IMG/VR virus record: IMGVR_UViG_3300032516_000167
Coordinates: 1-26,498 of that record
Length of the DNA: 26,498 nucleotides
Direction: 5' to 3' (one strand)
Origin: a virus
Positions 15,497-22,711 of this stretch are shown one piece after another. How positions within the stretch are numbered: position 1 is the stretch's first letter; every line of letters starts with the position of its first letter. Below the pieces are notes generated by a model. That model saw only the letters and a program-made list of their open reading frames with translations. It searched no databases and was not told the origin of the DNA. The translations under genes and the position numbers were made by a program.

Positions 15497-16431
15497 GCGC
15501 GGAGCTTCAGCCGGGCCTCGAATTGCACGCGCTCGTTGTCCGTAACCTTCCTGAGAGCCGCACGTTTGTAGAAGTCCTTGATCTCTGCCGATGTCGGCAC
15601 GGACAGACCTTCTGCACTCTGGGGGGCTGATGGCGGCTCGCCGCCATTCGCTCCAGTACCGTTCGGTGTCAGCGGGGGTGGCTGTGGTGTCTTCGCCTTC
15701 AAGTACGCCCGGAACATGTTGGCCACCTTCACGGCATCCAGCTTTCCGACGTGCGTATCGAGAAGTGCTTGGCGCTCCACGCCGGTCGATTCGTCTTCCT
15801 CTGCCAACCACGCTTTCCAGTCGTCGCTCGCGTCGATCACCTCGTAGTTCGGGACATGCTCCGCGAGCTTGTCCGTGAACTTCTCCTTGCGCTCCTTGGC
15901 CTGTTGCACTTGGCTTGTCTTGGCAGCCTCTCGCAGCGGCTTGATTTCCGCTTCAACGGCTTCCGAGATGGCCTTGCGCACCGTGGTCAGGTTTGCAGTG
16001 GCAATCGCTGTAGCTTCTTCCTCGCCCAGCACCGCGATCTGCTCGGGCGTGAAGAACTGCCCCAGGTCGATCGTGCCGCCGGTCGGCTGCGTAGCCTGCA
16101 GGGCTTGAATCTGCCCCTGCAACTCAAGAATCTGCTGACGAAATCCTTCGGCATCGGCCTTGCGGCCGTCGCGTTCCGCCCTGAGCACTCCTGCCGTTAC
16201 GTCGAAGCGCTGCTTCCAGTAGGCGGGATCACTCTCTCGGGGGTCTGCTGCCGGGGGTTTCGGCTCAACAGGGTTCGCATTCCCTGCGCTCGATTCAATC
16301 GGCGGCGCGTTCGGGTCTGCTGGATCGGTCTTCGGTTCGTTCCGGGCTTCGATGTGCGCCTTGATGGCGTTGGACACTTTCAGTACGGCGCGAGGAAGGC
16401 GCGTTTCATTCAGGGCTGGTGTAGCCTGCAT
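15487..16431 (-). CDS. Putative scaffolding/head-assembly protein
   Basis: This 314-aa protein lies directly upstream of the major capsid gene. It has a disordered Pro/Asn/Glu-rich N-terminal part (about residues 30-68). The signature SDPAYWKQRFDVTAGVLRAE (67-86) leads into a predicted coiled coil to about 113. A helical C-terminal half with LREAAKTSQVQQAKERKE follows, and the protein ends in a basic helix (FEARLKLRAPR). A central coiled coil and a basic C-terminal helix next to the coat gene are what P22-type scaffolds look like; in P22 the basic helix-turn-helix binds coat. The start is supported by GGAG eight bases upstream. Confidence 0.8.
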   Translation of the reverse strand: MQATPALNETRLPRAVLKVSNAIKAHIEARNEPKTDPADPNAPPIESSAGNANPVEPKPPAADPRESDPAYWKQRFDVTAGVLRAERDGRKADAEGFRQQILELQGQIQALQATQPTGGTIDLGQFFTPEQIAVLGEEEATAIATANLTTVRKAISEAVEAEIKPLREAAKTSQVQQAKERKEKFTDKLAEHVPNYEVIDASDDWKAWLAEEDESTGVERQALLDTHVGKLDAVKVANMFRAYLKAKTPQPPPLTPNGTGANGGEPPSAPQSAEGLSVPTSAEIKDFYKRAALRKVTDNERVQFEARLKLRAPR

Positions 16432-16449
16432 TTAGGTCTCCACGATCCA

Positions 16450-16468
16450 AGTCCGCCTATTGGCGACT
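16450..16468 (-). other. Hairpin in scaffold leader
   Basis: The 74-base gap before the scaffold gene contains AGTCCGCC and GGCGACT arms around TATT, a 7-bp stem with one bulge. On the minus strand no T run follows, so it is not an intrinsic terminator. It could be an mRNA processing or stabilising element for the scaffold-capsid message. Confidence 0.35.
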
Positions 16469-16505
16469 GGGGTTCGCACAGGATGCAGGGACTGCGATTC
16501 CCGAG

Positions 16506-16763
16506 TTACGCAGCCAGCCGGGACGACGGGTGGGCCGTTTGCTGGTTGCGGGCAAGCCTTTCCTGGGCTTCGACGATATCAGCGATGATTTCACTGACTT
16601 CCAGCGCTCTGCCTTGATTCCGGTAAACCTCTTCACCGGTCACTCGACGCAGCGCAGCATCGCGTTCTGCCAGTCTGGCTTTCAACATATCGAGCAGTAA
16701 CCGGCCGTCTGGTGACTTTGAGAGCCGGGCCAGAAAACCTAGTTGTATGCTGCTCAACTGCAT
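16506..16763 (-). CDS. Small helical phage protein upstream of scaffold
   Basis: This 85-aa protein is all-helical by composition. It matches a pattern I have seen in small podovirus proteins encoded just before the scaffold: LxxLSKSPDGRLLLDML (about residues 12-27), AERDAALRRVTGEEV (32-46) and NQGRALEVSEIIADI (49-63). The function in that family is not established; assembly or head-related is a guess. There is no good Shine-Dalgarno before the ATG. It begins 34 bases after the preceding stop and ends 74 bases before the scaffold start. Confidence 0.75.
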   Translation of the reverse strand: MQLSSIQLGFLARLSKSPDGRLLLDMLKARLAERDAALRRVTGEEVYRNQGRALEVSEIIADIVEAQERLARNQQTAHPSSRLAA

Positions 16764-16797
16764 AGTGGGCAGTGTACCCTGTAAGTAAGCGCTTGCG

Positions 16798-17760
16798 TCA
16801 ATCTTCTAGCAGCAGGCGCGCTGCAAGCGCTGCTGCGCGAGCCTGGTTGGTAGACTTCAAACTCGCCTTGGCGATCGCCGCTTGCGTGTCCCGTGTTGCT
16901 CGGATCTCGTCCAGCATTTCACGTGTTTGCACGGTGGCCTCCCGCATATCCTTGGCCGCCGATTGCATGTTCTTCACGGCATCCGCCAGCGAAGCACGTA
17001 GCGCAACAGCCTCAGCGTCCTCGACGGCAGCGGGTTCAACTTCAGCCTCTGCCGCCGACGCCTTTTCGACTTCTACTGGTGCGTCTTCCTCGAGCGCAGG
17101 AGTAGGTTCTACCGCGGTTGGGCGGCGGTAGCCTACCGTCGGCATCGTGGTTTCTATCGGCGCAGCTTCCGCCTCAACCTCTGGCGCATCGAACACCCTC
17201 GCAGCTAGGCTCAGGCCCCGTGCGAGTTTTGCCGTGCTGGGCGGCCCCGGTGGGGGCGCGTCCGGCATGTTCGTGATGTCTTCCGGTAGTGGGTCTTCCG
17301 GCCCCTTCTCGTTGACTGCCTTGAAGCGGACGTTCCGGTTCGCGAGGTACTTCGGATCGAGCAGATCCTCGGTGGTGGCCGCGTCTACGCCGCCTGTAGC
17401 CGTCTGCGCGTCGTGCAGCGAGAAGCTCTCACCAACCTGCTCTACAGAAGCGGCTGACGTGGCATCCTGCCCGTCGATCAGCGCGATAGACTCATCTTGC
17501 GCAGAAGAGAATGCCGCGCTCGCGGTCTGTTCATCGACAAGCGCAACAGACTCAGCTTCGACAGCCGAGAAGATTGCGGTTACTGTCTGGCCATCCGATA
17601 GCGCAAGGGTTTCGTCGTTACTCGCTGCAAAGGTCGCAACTGCAGCCTGATCGTCCGTGAGCGATACGGATTCAGTGACGTATGAATCCGCTGTGACGGG
17701 CAGCCAAACAGCCTTCCATACGGGCTTCCAGATATCCTTCCAGTTACGGCCGATGATCAC
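16798..17760 (-). CDS. Repeat-containing fibre/connector-like protein
   Basis: This 320-aa protein starts at GTG with a GGAG site nine bases upstream. Four parts are visible. A tryptophan ladder places Trp at residues 7, 11, 15 and 19 in NWKDIWKPVWKAVW. Four to five imperfect 20-residue repeats span residues 30-124, each beginning with an acidic residue followed by a hydrophobic/Ser/Asp core such as ESVALVDEQTASAAF. A Pro/Glu/Ala-rich linker covers about 150-245. A C-terminal helix (about 250-320, AVKNMQSAAKDMREATVQTR) reads as a coiled coil. WK-rich N-termini of this kind occur in other phage tail or fibre proteins, so a fibre or connector role is plausible. No catalytic residues are seen. 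It closes the accessory cassette before the capsid genes. Confidence 0.7.
   Translation of the reverse strand: MIIGRNWKDIWKPVWKAVWLPVTADSYVTESVSLTDDQAAVATFAASNDETLALSDGQTVTAIFSAVEAESVALVDEQTASAAFSSAQDESIALIDGQDATSAASVEQVGESFSLHDAQTATGGVDAATTEDLLDPKYLANRNVRFKAVNEKGPEDPLPEDITNMPDAPPPGPPSTAKLARGLSLAARVFDAPEVEAEAAPIETTMPTVGYRRPTAVEPTPALEEDAPVEVEKASAAEAEVEPAAVEDAEAVALRASLADAVKNMQSAAKDMREATVQTREMLDEIRATRDTQAAIAKASLKSTNQARAAALAARLLLED
17389..17673 (-). repeat. Five imperfect 20-residue repeats within a CDS
   Basis: Residues 30-124 of the 320-aa protein contain units starting at 30, 50, 70, 90 and 111, the last one shortened. Each has the pattern E-[ST]-x-[AS]-L-x-D-x-Q followed by Thr/Ala/Phe. The DNA copies have diverged but keep the 60-base period for the first three units. 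Confidence 0.75.
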
Positions 17761-17763
17761 GGC

Positions 17764-19509
17764 TCAGACTCCGAATTCCGTGCCTGGCTGGCCGTCGCCG
17801 GTGATCGTTACATCGTTGATCTTCTGGATGTTCGCGTCCACGATTCCAGTAGTGACGGCGATCGTCATATCCGCGAAGTTTGCTGGGAATGTTTGCGTCA
17901 GCGCGTAGCCGGTCTTGCCGACGTTCCAGTCGCCCTTGCCGTTGAGGGCCGCCGCATTGACCGACGCAGCCGTGATGACATTGTTCCCGATCGACGCCAC
18001 GGCGATACCCGCAGCCGCAGTGATGTTCGTCGGCGTTGCGAGTCCGTTCTGGATCTTGGTGACTGCATCTGCCTTCACGGCCGCCGCGTTGAGGGCGTCA
18101 GCGGCGATGCTCGTTGCAGTGATCCCATTCGCCGCTACGGTGGCAACACTGCCCGTCAGGTTACCCGTGAAGGTGGTCGTCAGAGCCGTGGTGACTGTCG
18201 TCGCGGCATTCGTGCCTGCGATGAAGTGCCCACCAGTAGCGCCCGGCACGGCGTCAATGAATAGCGCCTTGCCGATGCTCGATGCGGCCGTGAAGTCGCC
18301 AGCAACAGCATCCTGCCAAATGGTCTTGGGAGTGACGACTTGCGTCTTGCCAAGGGTCGGCGTACCTGTCCGCTGATCGTCTATGGCGACCATCCCCCGG
18401 ACCTGGACGTTGCCGTCGGCGCCCGTCAGGGTCACCGTGCCGCCGCTCACTGCGTCGATGCTGATCGTCGTCGCGCTGGTGATGCCGCTGATCGAGATGC
18501 CGCCAGACCATCGGCGGAAGCTGATGTTCACCGTCCCCGCCGGCACCGCAAAGGCCGGCGCGGACGTGCCCGCTACGATGCTGGCGCAATCGATGAAGTC
18601 ATAGTTTCCAGCAGCGCCAAGAGTCAGCGTGCCTACGAACTCGCAGTGATTGAAGTTCGCTGGAGGTACTGTTGCGGTCGCTCCGAACTCGCAATCTATG
18701 AAATACGGGAAGCTCGTTGCACTGGTGCTGGTGCTTGTCCCCGTGACGTTGATGCAGTTGCTGAAAACCGAGTTGCTGATGTTCTGCGCGGCCAGCGCGA
18801 GCTTCCAGCCGAAGCCGTCGAACACGTACCCGTCAACTGTGGCGCTCAGGGTTGCGGTAACGCCGGCCTGAACCCAGAACCTGCGCAGGCCCGTGTTACC
18901 GGCGACGGATAGCGCGGCGGCCATCGTGCTGACGGGGTTCGTCATGATGCCGTCAACGTAGATCGTAGTGTTCGTGTTCGCAACGCTGCCGATCCACACC
19001 GCGCCGTGCATGTACTTGCCGCGCTCGTTCGTCAGGTTCGTTGCGGTCGTGGTCGTCGTGACAGTCGGGATCACAGCCCCGGTGTGCGTCACGGCAGCGA
19101 GAGTCACCAGTCCGCTGCCAACGCTCAGTTGCGACGTGCCCGTACCTGCCGTGATGAGGGACGCATTCGTAGTGCAGGCGGTGTCTGGCAGTGCAGAGAA
19201 CCCCGCGTTGGTGGCCGCCACGACCTCGTAGACGTCGCCCACGTCATCCATGCCTGAGACGGCAGCCCGCCAGGCCATCGGGCCCACGACATTGACATCA
19301 GTCGCGCCAAGCGCAAACTTGTAGAACCCGCTGGCTATCTCCGTGGCTGTGAGTGCTCCAGCAGCTGGATTCTTGAACGCAGCGCCATCGCCTGTCTCCC
19401 AGATCGTGATGACGGGAACTACGCTGATCTTCGGCGTGAAGTGATCCGTGGACGAAATCGCTCGGAAGACGACCGTCTTGGCTACACCAGCGGGGATTCG
19501 TTCGGGCAC
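17764..19509 (-). CDS. Large beta-helix-like, fibre-type protein
   Basis: This 581-aa protein starts at GTG with a strong AGGAG site nine bases upstream, ten bases after the previous stop. Residues 1-90 form a small beta domain (FRAISSTDHFTPKISVVPVI). Residues about 150-370 show rungs of short Thr/Ser/Val strands with FSNCINVTG, YFIDCEFG, FNHCEFVG and DFIDCASI, a parallel beta-helix pattern. Residues about 440-560 are Ala/Thr/Asn-rich, with recurrent NxITA/IAAD units such as NGITATSIAADALNAAAV, typical of phage fibre shafts or trimerisation stalks. The protein ends in DVTITGDGQPGTEFGV. No enzymatic site is seen. Together with the 486-aa protein upstream it suggests a two-component fibre or spike system. 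Confidence 0.75.
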   Translation of the reverse strand: MPERIPAGVAKTVVFRAISSTDHFTPKISVVPVITIWETGDGAAFKNPAAGALTATEIASGFYKFALGATDVNVVGPMAWRAAVSGMDDVGDVYEVVAATNAGFSALPDTACTTNASLITAGTGTSQLSVGSGLVTLAAVTHTGAVIPTVTTTTTATNLTNERGKYMHGAVWIGSVANTNTTIYVDGIMTNPVSTMAAALSVAGNTGLRRFWVQAGVTATLSATVDGYVFDGFGWKLALAAQNISNSVFSNCINVTGTSTSTSATSFPYFIDCEFGATATVPPANFNHCEFVGTLTLGAAGNYDFIDCASIVAGTSAPAFAVPAGTVNISFRRWSGGISISGITSATTISIDAVSGGTVTLTGADGNVQVRGMVAIDDQRTGTPTLGKTQVVTPKTIWQDAVAGDFTAASSIGKALFIDAVPGATGGHFIAGTNAATTVTTALTTTFTGNLTGSVATVAANGITATSIAADALNAAAVKADAVTKIQNGLATPTNITAAAGIAVASIGNNVITAASVNAAALNGKGDWNVGKTGYALTQTFPANFADMTIAVTTGIVDANIQKINDVTITGDGQPGTEFGV

Positions 19510-19518
19510 TTCGCTCTC

Positions 19519-19734
19519 CTATCCCATGTACGACAAGCCAGCAGGCTGGATTGCCCGAGTTTGACCGCTTCCCATAGCGCCTAGCCCAGCCGGCAGTGTC
19601 GCCGTGGTGATCGTGCTGCCGGCTGGAGCAGCCGCCACCGTCTCGTTGACGAACCCAGCACCCGGAATCAGGTTCTGCTTCGTCTCCGATTCGTTGACGA
19701 ACCCAACGCCAGGGATCAGGTTCTGCGCAGCCAT
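19519..19734 (-). CDS. Small protein with tandem 16-residue repeat
   Basis: This 71-aa protein begins right after the stop of the beta-helix gene (TAAATG). Residues 4-19 and 20-32 repeat the unit QNLIPGxGFVNE. The rest is Ala/Gly/Thr-rich (TTATLPAGLGAMG) and ends with QPAGLSYMG. It has no membrane segment or catalytic motif. Low-complexity repeat peptides between two beta-helix proteins could serve as fibre connectors or linkers, which is inference. The repeat and the gapless packing argue for a real gene. Confidence 0.65.
   Translation of the reverse strand: MAAQNLIPGVGFVNESETKQNLIPGAGFVNETVAAAPAGSTITTATLPAGLGAMGSGQTRAIQPAGLSYMG
19639..19725 (-). repeat. Tandem 16-residue repeat within the 71-aa CDS
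   Basis: Residues 4-19 and 20-32 repeat QNLIPGxGFVNE with a 48-base period. The two DNA copies share most bases, including CAGAACCTGAT at each start and GTTCGTCAACGA within each, so the duplication is fairly recent. Confidence 0.8.
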
Positions 19735-21195
19735 TTAGCTCACGCTGATCTTCGGATCGACGTAGATCGGGTTCGTTGCGCCTGCCGCATACAAACCTAG
19801 TCCAACACGGCAACGAATGTACCCAATCGAGTCGCATGACACGGTTGCGGTTAGCGTATTCGTCTCGGTCTCAGTTACGCCCGTCCACGCTTCGGAAGTG
19901 TCCGTTCTTCCTGTTCCAGTAGCAGTTGGATCACGGTGGATGGTTCCACTGACAATCGGACAGTCGTCGTCAACCTCAACCTGCGAGTGCGGAGAATTGG
20001 CAACCCGTGTCGTCCCGGTAGCCCCAGGCTCGCCCATGTACTCCACTTCCATCCACACCTCACCTTTGTTCAAGGCTGAGGCCCGAGTGGTTGCGATCTT
20101 CAACGCCACGGTCTTCGATCCGGTGCTTGGAACAAACACGCTGATCCACGGTGTATAGAGCGGGAAGTATTGAGTGACCGCCGCACTCGGACTCATCTTC
20201 AGCGAGTAGGACGTATCCGTACCGTCATCCTGCTCGCCTTGCGCTCCTCCGGTGGTCAGGTAGACATCCTGGTCATCCTCGACTACGCCGAAGAAGTTCT
20301 CCCTGTAGTAGTTCAGGATGTTTGCCGTACCGGCCCCTGGGTTTGCGTTGACGGCATCGCAGGCCATGAACTCAGCTTCGCATGTATTAGTGGAAGTACC
20401 TGTTACTGGAGTCGCAATGACGCAGTTGTGCATCGCGTAAGTCAGCAGTCCTGTGAGTGCCTGGCTAACTACGTTAGTAGAGGCCGACCAGTCGCACGAA
20501 AAACACTCGACAACTGCCTTGCATAGAGCCGTTGGAACGAACAAAGTCGTAGGAGCAGTTCCCGCTGTCGTGCAGTTCACGAATGTCTTCCGTCCTCCGG
20601 TTACGTTTAGCGCCTGCCCAGTCGCTCCGAATGTGAACGTACAGTTGGTGAAAATAAACCTGTTGCCGAAATTACCCGCAGTTCCCCCGAGTGTTATTAA
20701 AGCCAGCCCACTCGTTGAGTTTGTGTGAAGCGTACAGTGCGCGAATTCGATCTGCTGAAACGGAGCACCTCCTACAATAATGTCAGCACTGGAACTGCTG
20801 GCCCCTGCTCCAGCCTGTATCGTGATGCCGTGGATGAAAGCCCGCGCATCACCACTACTGGATGCGTTAATAGTAAAAGCAGTATTCCCACCGGTCGTTT
20901 CGCTTGCTCCGGTAGTCAGTGTCCCGACAGTAGTTCCCATTGCTGCGGGATTAGACCAAGCAGCATCTCCCCCATCCACGCAAAGAACCAGCACTGCGCC
21001 TGCTGTAGACCCTTCTGGAAAAGTCCAGGTTATCGCACCCCCTACGTTTGCAGCGTGGGTGTTGTGAACGTAGAAAATGTCCCCGGAACCTACGGTTACT
21101 GCGGCCACGACAGCATTTACCGACTCTGCTGCATTGGCCCATGATGATCCGCTGTCGTTTCCTGCTGTCCCCGCCCTGACGTAATACGCAGTCAT
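19735..21195 (-). CDS. Beta-helix-like, fibre-type virion protein
   Basis: This 486-aa protein is dominated by Thr/Ser/Gly/Asn-rich short strands (TNCTFTFG, FVNCTTAGT, MHNCVIATP) with regularly placed Asn-Cys pairs. This is the pattern of a right-handed parallel beta-helix. The N-terminus YYVRAGTAGNDSGSSWANA resembles the entry region of pectate-lyase-like phage proteins. A C-terminal beta-sandwich follows (about residues 345-486), ending in IYVDPKISVS. No catalytic residues of a depolymerase can be assigned. The coding DNA is AT-richer than the neighbours: the line starting at 20641 has 26/60 G+C. It overlaps the upstream gene by ATGA and abuts the next ATG. It could be a tail spike, a head fibre or another receptor-binding protein. 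Confidence 0.75.
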   Translation of the reverse strand: MTAYYVRAGTAGNDSGSSWANAAESVNAVVAAVTVGSGDIFYVHNTHAANVGGAITWTFPEGSTAGAVLVLCVDGGDAAWSNPAAMGTTVGTLTTGASETTGGNTAFTINASSSGDARAFIHGITIQAGAGASSSSADIIVGGAPFQQIEFAHCTLHTNSTSGLALITLGGTAGNFGNRFIFTNCTFTFGATGQALNVTGGRKTFVNCTTAGTAPTTLFVPTALCKAVVECFSCDWSASTNVVSQALTGLLTYAMHNCVIATPVTGTSTNTCEAEFMACDAVNANPGAGTANILNYYRENFFGVVEDDQDVYLTTGGAQGEQDDGTDTSYSLKMSPSAAVTQYFPLYTPWISVFVPSTGSKTVALKIATTRASALNKGEVWMEVEYMGEPGATGTTRVANSPHSQVEVDDDCPIVSGTIHRDPTATGTGRTDTSEAWTGVTETETNTLTATVSCDSIGYIRCRVGLGLYAAGATNPIYVDPKISVS

Positions 21196-21404
21196 CCAAC
21201 CACCGAGATAGCCTCGGCCTCCGCAAGTTCGTAGATCAGATATTCACCCCGTGCCGTGCGCTCAGTTGTCTCGTCAACAGTATTCGGCACCCAGGCGCGG
21301 CGGGTGTGGACTTCGCCGTTGCTGGTCGTGAAGCGGAACAGGTACTTAATCGTGCTGCCGCTCACACGGGCCTCCAGCGTCTCAGCGTTCGTAATAGTGC
21401 TCAT
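21192..21404 (-). CDS. Hypothetical 70-aa protein
   Basis: This is a very small, acidic, beta-rich protein. Strands are suggested around residues 9-40 (ARVSGSTIKYLFRFTTSNG and RRAWVPN), followed by a short helix with Glu/Ala (YLIYELAEAEAI). It is bounded on both sides by 4-base ATGA overlaps, so it is locked into the operon and unlikely to be a chance frame. No characterised family is recognised. A small adaptor or cap for the adjacent beta-helix protein is conceivable but unsupported by any motif. Confidence 0.7.
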   Translation of the reverse strand: MSTITNAETLEARVSGSTIKYLFRFTTSNGEVHTRRAWVPNTVDETTERTARGEYLIYELAEAEAISVVG

Positions 21405-21688
21405 AGGTCAGACTGCCCTGAAACTGCCAGCCAACGGTCCTTCGCCGGGATCAGCGTCGAAGTGACGAAGCTGTTCCATTGAGCGGTGTTAAGGCTTCGG
21501 CCATAGGCGGCATTGAATGAGAGGCGCACCTGATCGCTCGTCAGGTTTCCGAGTTGGATCTGGTTCCACACCCACCAGACGAGGCGGCAGAATTCCAGTT
21601 TCTCACCGCGCTTGTACGTCTTCTGCACGCGCAACCAGAACCGGGCCGCGAACTCGGCGGAAGTCTGGTGATTGAGAGTGAGGGCCAT
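21401..21688 (-). CDS. Hypothetical 95-aa helical protein
   Basis: This is a short protein, mostly helical by composition, with aromatic-rich stretches (FARFWLRVQKTYKRG-like and RLVWWVWNQIQLG at about residues 40-52). A downstream region resembles an EF-hand-like or helix-loop-helix segment (LTSDQVRLSFNAAYGRSLN). No catalytic motif is visible. The start ATG immediately follows the previous TAA, and its own TGA overlaps the next ATG (ATGA), so it is probably expressed by translational coupling. I do not recognise a characterised family. Its place between a membrane protein and beta-helix proteins suggests an accessory virion or assembly role, which is inference only. Confidence 0.7.
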   Translation of the reverse strand: MALTLNHQTSAEFAARFWLRVQKTYKRGEKLEFCRLVWWVWNQIQLGNLTSDQVRLSFNAAYGRSLNTAQWNSFVTSTLIPAKDRWLAVSGQSDL

Positions 21689-22072
21689 TTAGTGCGAGTC
21701 GTGTTGGCGCTCTGTGGTCTTCACGCGCCCTCGGTAGTAGATCGTGTGCCAGGGCATCCAGAATGAATGCTGCCGGCGCACGGGATCGAACTGTTCAAGC
21801 AACGACGCATCGCCCAGGTGGCTCACCCACGCCACATGAGGGACCGGCAGGAACCCGAGAAACCTCTGCCCATCAGCGTTGCGAACCAGCAGATAGCCAC
21901 CGTGCAGATACCAGCGCGGCAGCGCATACGTCCAGCAGTTCCCATGCGTTGCGTCGGGGAACACCTTGTCTCCGAGCACGGAAATCCAGGTCGTGAACGC
22001 CATCAGCCACATCGCGGCGCACCAGAATACGAAGCCGACGGAGGCCAGCACGATGTGAACCAGCTTTCTCAT
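21689..22072 (-). CDS. Small one-TM membrane protein, function unknown
   Basis: This protein has 127 residues with one strongly hydrophobic segment near the N-terminus (about residues 4-33, rich in Val/Ala/Phe/Trp) after a short basic MRK start, so it is an N-terminal membrane anchor or uncleaved signal. The remaining 95 residues are rich in Trp, His, Tyr and Gly (for example ALPRWYLHGGYLLVR) and should form a soluble domain on one side of the membrane. I recognise similar small phage proteins encoded near packaging genes, but none with a firm function. It lacks features of a holin (no second TM) or endolysin. It begins 22 bases after the preceding stop with only a weak ribosome site, and its stop codon directly abuts the next ATG (TAAATG). 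Confidence 0.75.
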   Translation of the reverse strand: MRKLVHIVLASVGFVFWCAAMWLMAFTTWISVLGDKVFPDATHGNCWTYALPRWYLHGGYLLVRNADGQRFLGFLPVPHVAWVSHLGDASLLEQFDPVRRQHSFWMPWHTIYYRGRVKTTERQHDSH

Positions 22073-22094
22073 GTTGCTGCGGGAGTACCGCGTA

Positions 22095-22703
22095 CTACGC
22101 CGCCGTCAGGGTGTAAACCACAGTCAGGGTATCCAGATTGGCGACAGTCTTCGCTCCGCCTGTGAAATCTCCAGCCGAGAACAATATGCCCGTAGTATCG
22201 TCCTTCGTGGCGCTGCCTCCGTTGTTGATGAAGCAACCGTCGACATTCCCGCCGGAAGTGATAGCGAAGGCCTGCGTCGGGCTGGTGCTGACTTGGCTCG
22301 CTGCTGCGCCCATTGTCACTGCCTTGCGGTCTCCGGTATACGCCGGCGCGTTTGCACCGCCTCGTTCAGTCCAGCCAGCGTGGGAAGCCTGCGTATTTGC
22401 GGCCAGAACGGTTCCTGCGCCCTTGAGCCCCATGCGGATCGTCTGCGTATAGCCGCTGCCCTTCAGGTACTTGTCAAGCAGATCGTCCTTCCCGACGTTC
22501 GTAACCAGATTCTCGAACGTCTCGGACGGACTGACCTCGAACTGCAGAGCGCGCATGGCTTCTGTCAGACGGTCTTCTTCCGCTCTGTCGCCGGCCATTG
22601 TGGCTGCGTTACGTGCCTCCCACAGGGGCATGAATTCAGCCAGCCTTTCGGGGATAGGCCGCAGATGCGATACCGTGTACTCACCTCGGACTTGCTTGTT
22701 CAT
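22095..22703 (-). CDS. Putative phage virion protein with C-terminal beta domain
   Basis: This 202-aa protein belongs to a recognisable family of uncharacterised phage structural proteins. The N-terminal half is helical (about residues 14-55). It is followed by the hallmark stretch FENLVTNVGKDDLLDKYLKG (63-82) and then TQASHAGWTE (104-113). The last 70 residues read as a beta-sandwich, with GILFSAGDF (172-180) and a final strand pair near VANLDTLTVVYTL. In relatives known to me such proteins usually sit near capsid or tail genes, and a decoration or fibre-attachment role is an inference. An AGGA ribosome site nine bases upstream overlaps the portal stop. The gene opens the accessory cassette between portal and scaffold. 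Confidence 0.8.
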   Translation of the reverse strand: MNKQVRGEYTVSHLRPIPERLAEFMPLWEARNAATMAGDRAEEDRLTEAMRALQFEVSPSETFENLVTNVGKDDLLDKYLKGSGYTQTIRMGLKGAGTVLAANTQASHAGWTERGGANAPAYTGDRKAVTMGAAASQVSTSPTQAFAITSGGNVDGCFINNGGSATKDDTTGILFSAGDFTGGAKTVANLDTLTVVYTLTAA

Positions 22704-22711
22704 GGCGTTTC

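Noticed and set aside
16432-16505. tRNA-like fragment (GGTTCGCAC and a terminal GCAGCCA)
   Set aside because: The T-arm stem does not pair and no anticodon arm or acceptor stem can be built.
16742-16797. Possible sigma70-type promoter (TTGACG with a TACACT-like element) before the 85-aa gene
   Set aside because: Spacing of about 19 bases and a weak -10 make it unconvincing; the -35-like bases also fall in the end of the preceding gene.
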